Shown: positions 61,938 through 64,000 of the stretch, in pieces
Numbering within the stretch: the stretch's first letter is position 1
How the letters are laid out: each line of letters opens with the position of its first letter
NCBI GenBank assembly: GCA_047600605.1
Contig: JASGKK010000003.1
Coordinates: 124,001 to 188,000 of the forward strand
Source: CAYMZZ01 sp047600605
Lineage (GTDB): Bacteria > Bacteroidota > Bacteroidia > Chitinophagales > Chitinophagaceae
Length of the DNA stretch: 64,000 bases
Direction of reading: 5' to 3'
The notes under the pieces: model-generated
The model's database searches: none
The model's input: only the letters and a program-made list of their open reading frames with translations
What the model was told of the DNA's origin: nothing
Made by a program: the position numbers and the translations under genes

Positions 61938-61945
61938 CGAAGATA
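61938..61945 (-). promoter_or_regulatory. Candidate -7 box of pyrH
   Basis: Minus strand TATCTTCG, one mismatch from TAnnTTTG, 19 bases before the pyrH ATG at 61918. Confidence 0.4.
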
Positions 61946-62017
61946 GGGGAAAAGAAGGAAGAATGCCAGAAGAGCCGCGAACCCTGTATTGGCTTATACC
62001 GGGTTGGTTGCCAGCTA

Positions 62018-62701
62018 CTATACCCAGTTGTTTTTATGTGCCAGTGTGATCACCTGCGCCCGTGAATTGACATGCAGTTTATCATAAATATTTGCGATGT
62101 GTTTACGCACCGTAAGTACACTGAGTTGTAGCTCTGAAGCTATACGTTTGGCATCCCAGCCATTGACCATGTGCTGCAGAATTTCTTTTTCCCGTTCTGT
62201 AATATTCAGTGGCATCTGCGGCGAACCGCTTCGCTGCAGTTCGACCGGATCAGTAGTGCGGCTTAACATCTGCAGGGCTTTGCGGGCAATGGCCGGACTC
62301 ATGGGGGCACCGCCGGTTTCGAGCACGTTTACAATAGCATCTTCCAGCACCGATGCGGGTTCATGCTTAAGCAAATATCCCGATGCACCTGCTTTAATGG
62401 CTTCGAAGATCTTTTCATCGTCATCAAAAACAGTGAGTACAATGAAATGCACCTGCGGATAAAGCGATTTGGCGATGCGGATGGTTTCAATACCATCCAT
62501 TGCCGGCATTTGCAGATCCATGAATACGACCTGTGGCAACTGAACATGCGGCAACCCTTTAAGCTCTTCGAGGCACTCACTGCCATTGGCGGCAGTAAAT
62601 ACCAGTTGCAGATTGCCCGATACTTTTATTTTCTGTAAAAAAGTATTCCGGTTTACGGCATTGTCTTCTGCCATTGCTATCCTGAACTGCATAGGCTTCA
62701 A
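62018..62701 (-). CDS. NarL/LuxR-family response regulator
   Basis: A 227-residue regulator. The receiver domain has the acidic residues E12/D13, phosphoacceptor D62 in VFMDLQMPAMDG, and the conserved Lys in GYLLKHEP. The LuxR-type helix-turn-helix lies at about 165-225, with ITEREKEILQHMVNGWDAKRIA and VRKHIANIYDKLHV (key parts shown). It follows the HisKA_3 sensor kinase gene on the same strand, 31 bases after its stop, so the two form an operon. Targets unknown. Confidence 0.95.
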   Translation of the reverse strand: MKPMQFRIAMAEDNAVNRNTFLQKIKVSGNLQLVFTAANGSECLEELKGLPHVQLPQVVFMDLQMPAMDGIETIRIAKSLYPQVHFIVLTVFDDDEKIFEAIKAGASGYLLKHEPASVLEDAIVNVLETGGAPMSPAIARKALQMLSRTTDPVELQRSGSPQMPLNITEREKEILQHMVNGWDAKRIASELQLSVLTVRKHIANIYDKLHVNSRAQVITLAHKNNWV

Positions 62702-62732
62702 ATTTGAGGTATTTCGGACCTGTAGGAAATAA

Positions 62733-64000
62733 TCAAATTGTAGTAGGGCCTATCACTACGGTAGTGCCGGAAGGTATGGCGGGTTTCCAGCCTACCAGCC
62801 ATCCGCCGTTAGCTGCCCGGTTGCGCATATTCTCCATTCCGTTGCCCCCGGCAGTTAATTTACTATTTTCTGTCCAGATACCCCGGCCATTATCGGTGAT
62901 TGTTATTTGCCAGTTGTCCGTTGCTTCAATATGTATCCGTACCCGGTTGCCCCCGCTGTGACGTACGGCATTTACCAGCGCCTCCTGTACAATCCGGTAC
63001 AGATGAAAGGCCTGCGTAGGTGGCAAGGCTATATCCTGCGATATATTCTCGGTCACATCTATTTCTATCTGGGGATAGCTGGGTGTAATCCGTTTTACGA
63101 GAATTTTTAACCGGTCGCTGATAGCAGTAAGTGTAAGGGCTTCTTTATTAAGCGCCCATATGGTATCGCCCAATTGCGACACAATGGCCCTGGAGTTATT
63201 GTGCAATTCGTGCAATGCTATTATCTCCTGGTCATTGCGCCCTTCGGTATGGATCACATCCAGGTTAGAAGCAATAGAGGCGGCATAGGCACCCAGGTTG
63301 TCGTGCAGGTCGGCCGCTATCCGTTTACGTTCGTTTTCCTCTGCTGTGGCCACAGCTTTCTGCGCCATATCCTTTTCCTTATCCAGCATAAGGCGCACTT
63401 TCAATTTTTCGCGGCGGCGATAACTTTCAAAAAGGATGAGGGCCACTACTGCCACAAAGATCACTGCTGCTACGGTGAGATAAAAAAGGTTGTTCTTTCG
63501 GGTAAGATCCAGTTTCTGCTGTATGATCAGGTTCTCCTTTTTTTGTACTTCGTATTTGGTCTGCACCTCGGCAATAGCCTGGGCCGAATTGGCGAGATAA
63601 AAAGAGTCCTTTGCACTGATAATACGTTCCAGTGTTTCCTGATATAATGAATCCCTGCCTGCATATTTATAGGCGCGGGCAAGAGCCTGATAGTAATCGA
63701 GGCGGAGGTTTACGTTGTTGGCAAATATCCGGCCGACCGGTTGAGAAGAGTCAGCGACATTGCCCCGGAGAAGAGCCTGCTGGCATAGTTCAATGGCCTT
63801 GTCGGCCTGCCCGGTTTCGAGGTAGAAATCAACGAGAGCCAGGTTATCATCGAGCCACATAGCGCCATCATTGGTCTGGCGACGCACATCGATCATTTGC
63901 CGCAAGGCCGTTTCTGCCTTGTCAAACTCTTTTTTACGGATATAGATAGAGGACTGGCGTTGCAGGGCATGCGCCAGATTGGACAGGTTTTGCTCTTTAC
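62733..64000 (-). CDS. TPR-containing HisKA_3 sensor kinase (5' end outside window)
   Basis: The frame is open to the window edge, where it reads KEQNLSNLAHALQRQSSIYI, so at least 422 residues are present and the N-terminus is missing. TPR-like repeats (FDKAETALRQMIDVRR, QADKAIELCQQALLRG) precede a transmembrane helix (NLFYLTVAAVIFVAVVALIL). A HisKA_3 domain follows with the phosphoacceptor in ERKRIAADLHDNLGA, then an HATPase with EALVNAVRHSGG and ITDNGRGI. This TPR-TM-HisKA_3 layout is common in Bacteroidota and pairs with NarL regulators such as the next gene. Confidence 0.93.
   Translation of the reverse strand, partial: KEQNLSNLAHALQRQSSIYIRKKEFDKAETALRQMIDVRRQTNDGAMWLDDNLALVDFYLETGQADKAIELCQQALLRGNVADSSQPVGRIFANNVNLRLDYYQALARAYKYAGRDSLYQETLERIISAKDSFYLANSAQAIAEVQTKYEVQKKENLIIQQKLDLTRKNNLFYLTVAAVIFVAVVALILFESYRRREKLKVRLMLDKEKDMAQKAVATAEENERKRIAADLHDNLGAYAASIASNLDVIHTEGRNDQEIIALHELHNNSRAIVSQLGDTIWALNKEALTLTAISDRLKILVKRITPSYPQIEIDVTENISQDIALPPTQAFHLYRIVQEALVNAVRHSGGNRVRIHIEATDNWQITITDNGRGIWTENSKLTAGGNGMENMRNRAANGGWLVGWKPAIPSGTTVVIGPTTI

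Overview
The window looks like chromosome of a Bacteroidota bacterium, most likely of the family Chitinophagaceae. The reasons are: signal peptides ending in ...AQ, a type IX secretion (T9SS) type A tail on a giant subtilase, LytS/LytTR two-component pairs, a split methionine synthase, a fused ABC permease/M1 aminopeptidase, ribosomal protein THX, DUF4286 and DUF2339 proteins, and promoter-like TAnnTTTG boxes instead of -35/-10 pairs. No rRNA, CRISPR array, prophage or replication origin is visible. There is one tRNA (Arg, CCU) and one complete IS4-family insertion sequence.

Layout. 0-4 kb: a secreted DUF4932-like protein, then a sensor kinase and LytTR regulator. 4-16 kb: envelope and secreted proteins, including a blaI-blaR1-thioredoxin operon with a twin palindromic operator and a tight three-gene operon (predicted outer-membrane protein, TIG lipoprotein, M64 metallopeptidase). 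16-22 kb: a 1756-residue T9SS-exported subtilase whose catalytic Asp position reads Glu. It lies between an apparent decayed and an intact copy of a small unknown ORF, next to a remnant of a restriction-endonuclease-like gene. 22-26 kb: the ABC permease/M1 aminopeptidase and its ATPase. 27-34 kb: tRNA, VOC protein, nucleoid-associated protein, TPR protein, MacB-like permease and the IS. 34-47 kb: GH20 hexosaminidase, SRPBCC protein, helicase-nuclease, Ig-like lipoprotein, recR, two-gene metH. 47-57 kb: RDD protein, S41 peptidase, DUF5694 protein, a second LytS/LytTR pair, HAD hydrolase (frameshifted), SemiSWEET, LOG-family protein, exonuclease III, DUF2339 and DUF4286 proteins. 57-64 kb: HU, THX (frameshifted), pdxH, a coiled-coil membrane protein, a DUF3298 protein (frameshifted), pyrH, and a NarL-type regulator with a sensor kinase that runs off the window.

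The less ordinary content lies between the genes. At least four families of short AT-rich or purine/pyrimidine-biased repeats recur, often as inverted pairs around or between genes. There is also a 75-bp tandem repeat, a 135-bp tandem duplication that copied the 3' end of recR, and an inverted 77-bp composite repeat bracketing about 4.7 kb. Several genes have a TAnnTTTG-like box only 2 to 4 bases before the ATG, which suggests leaderless transcription. Three conserved genes carry one indel each, either real decay or residual assembly errors.
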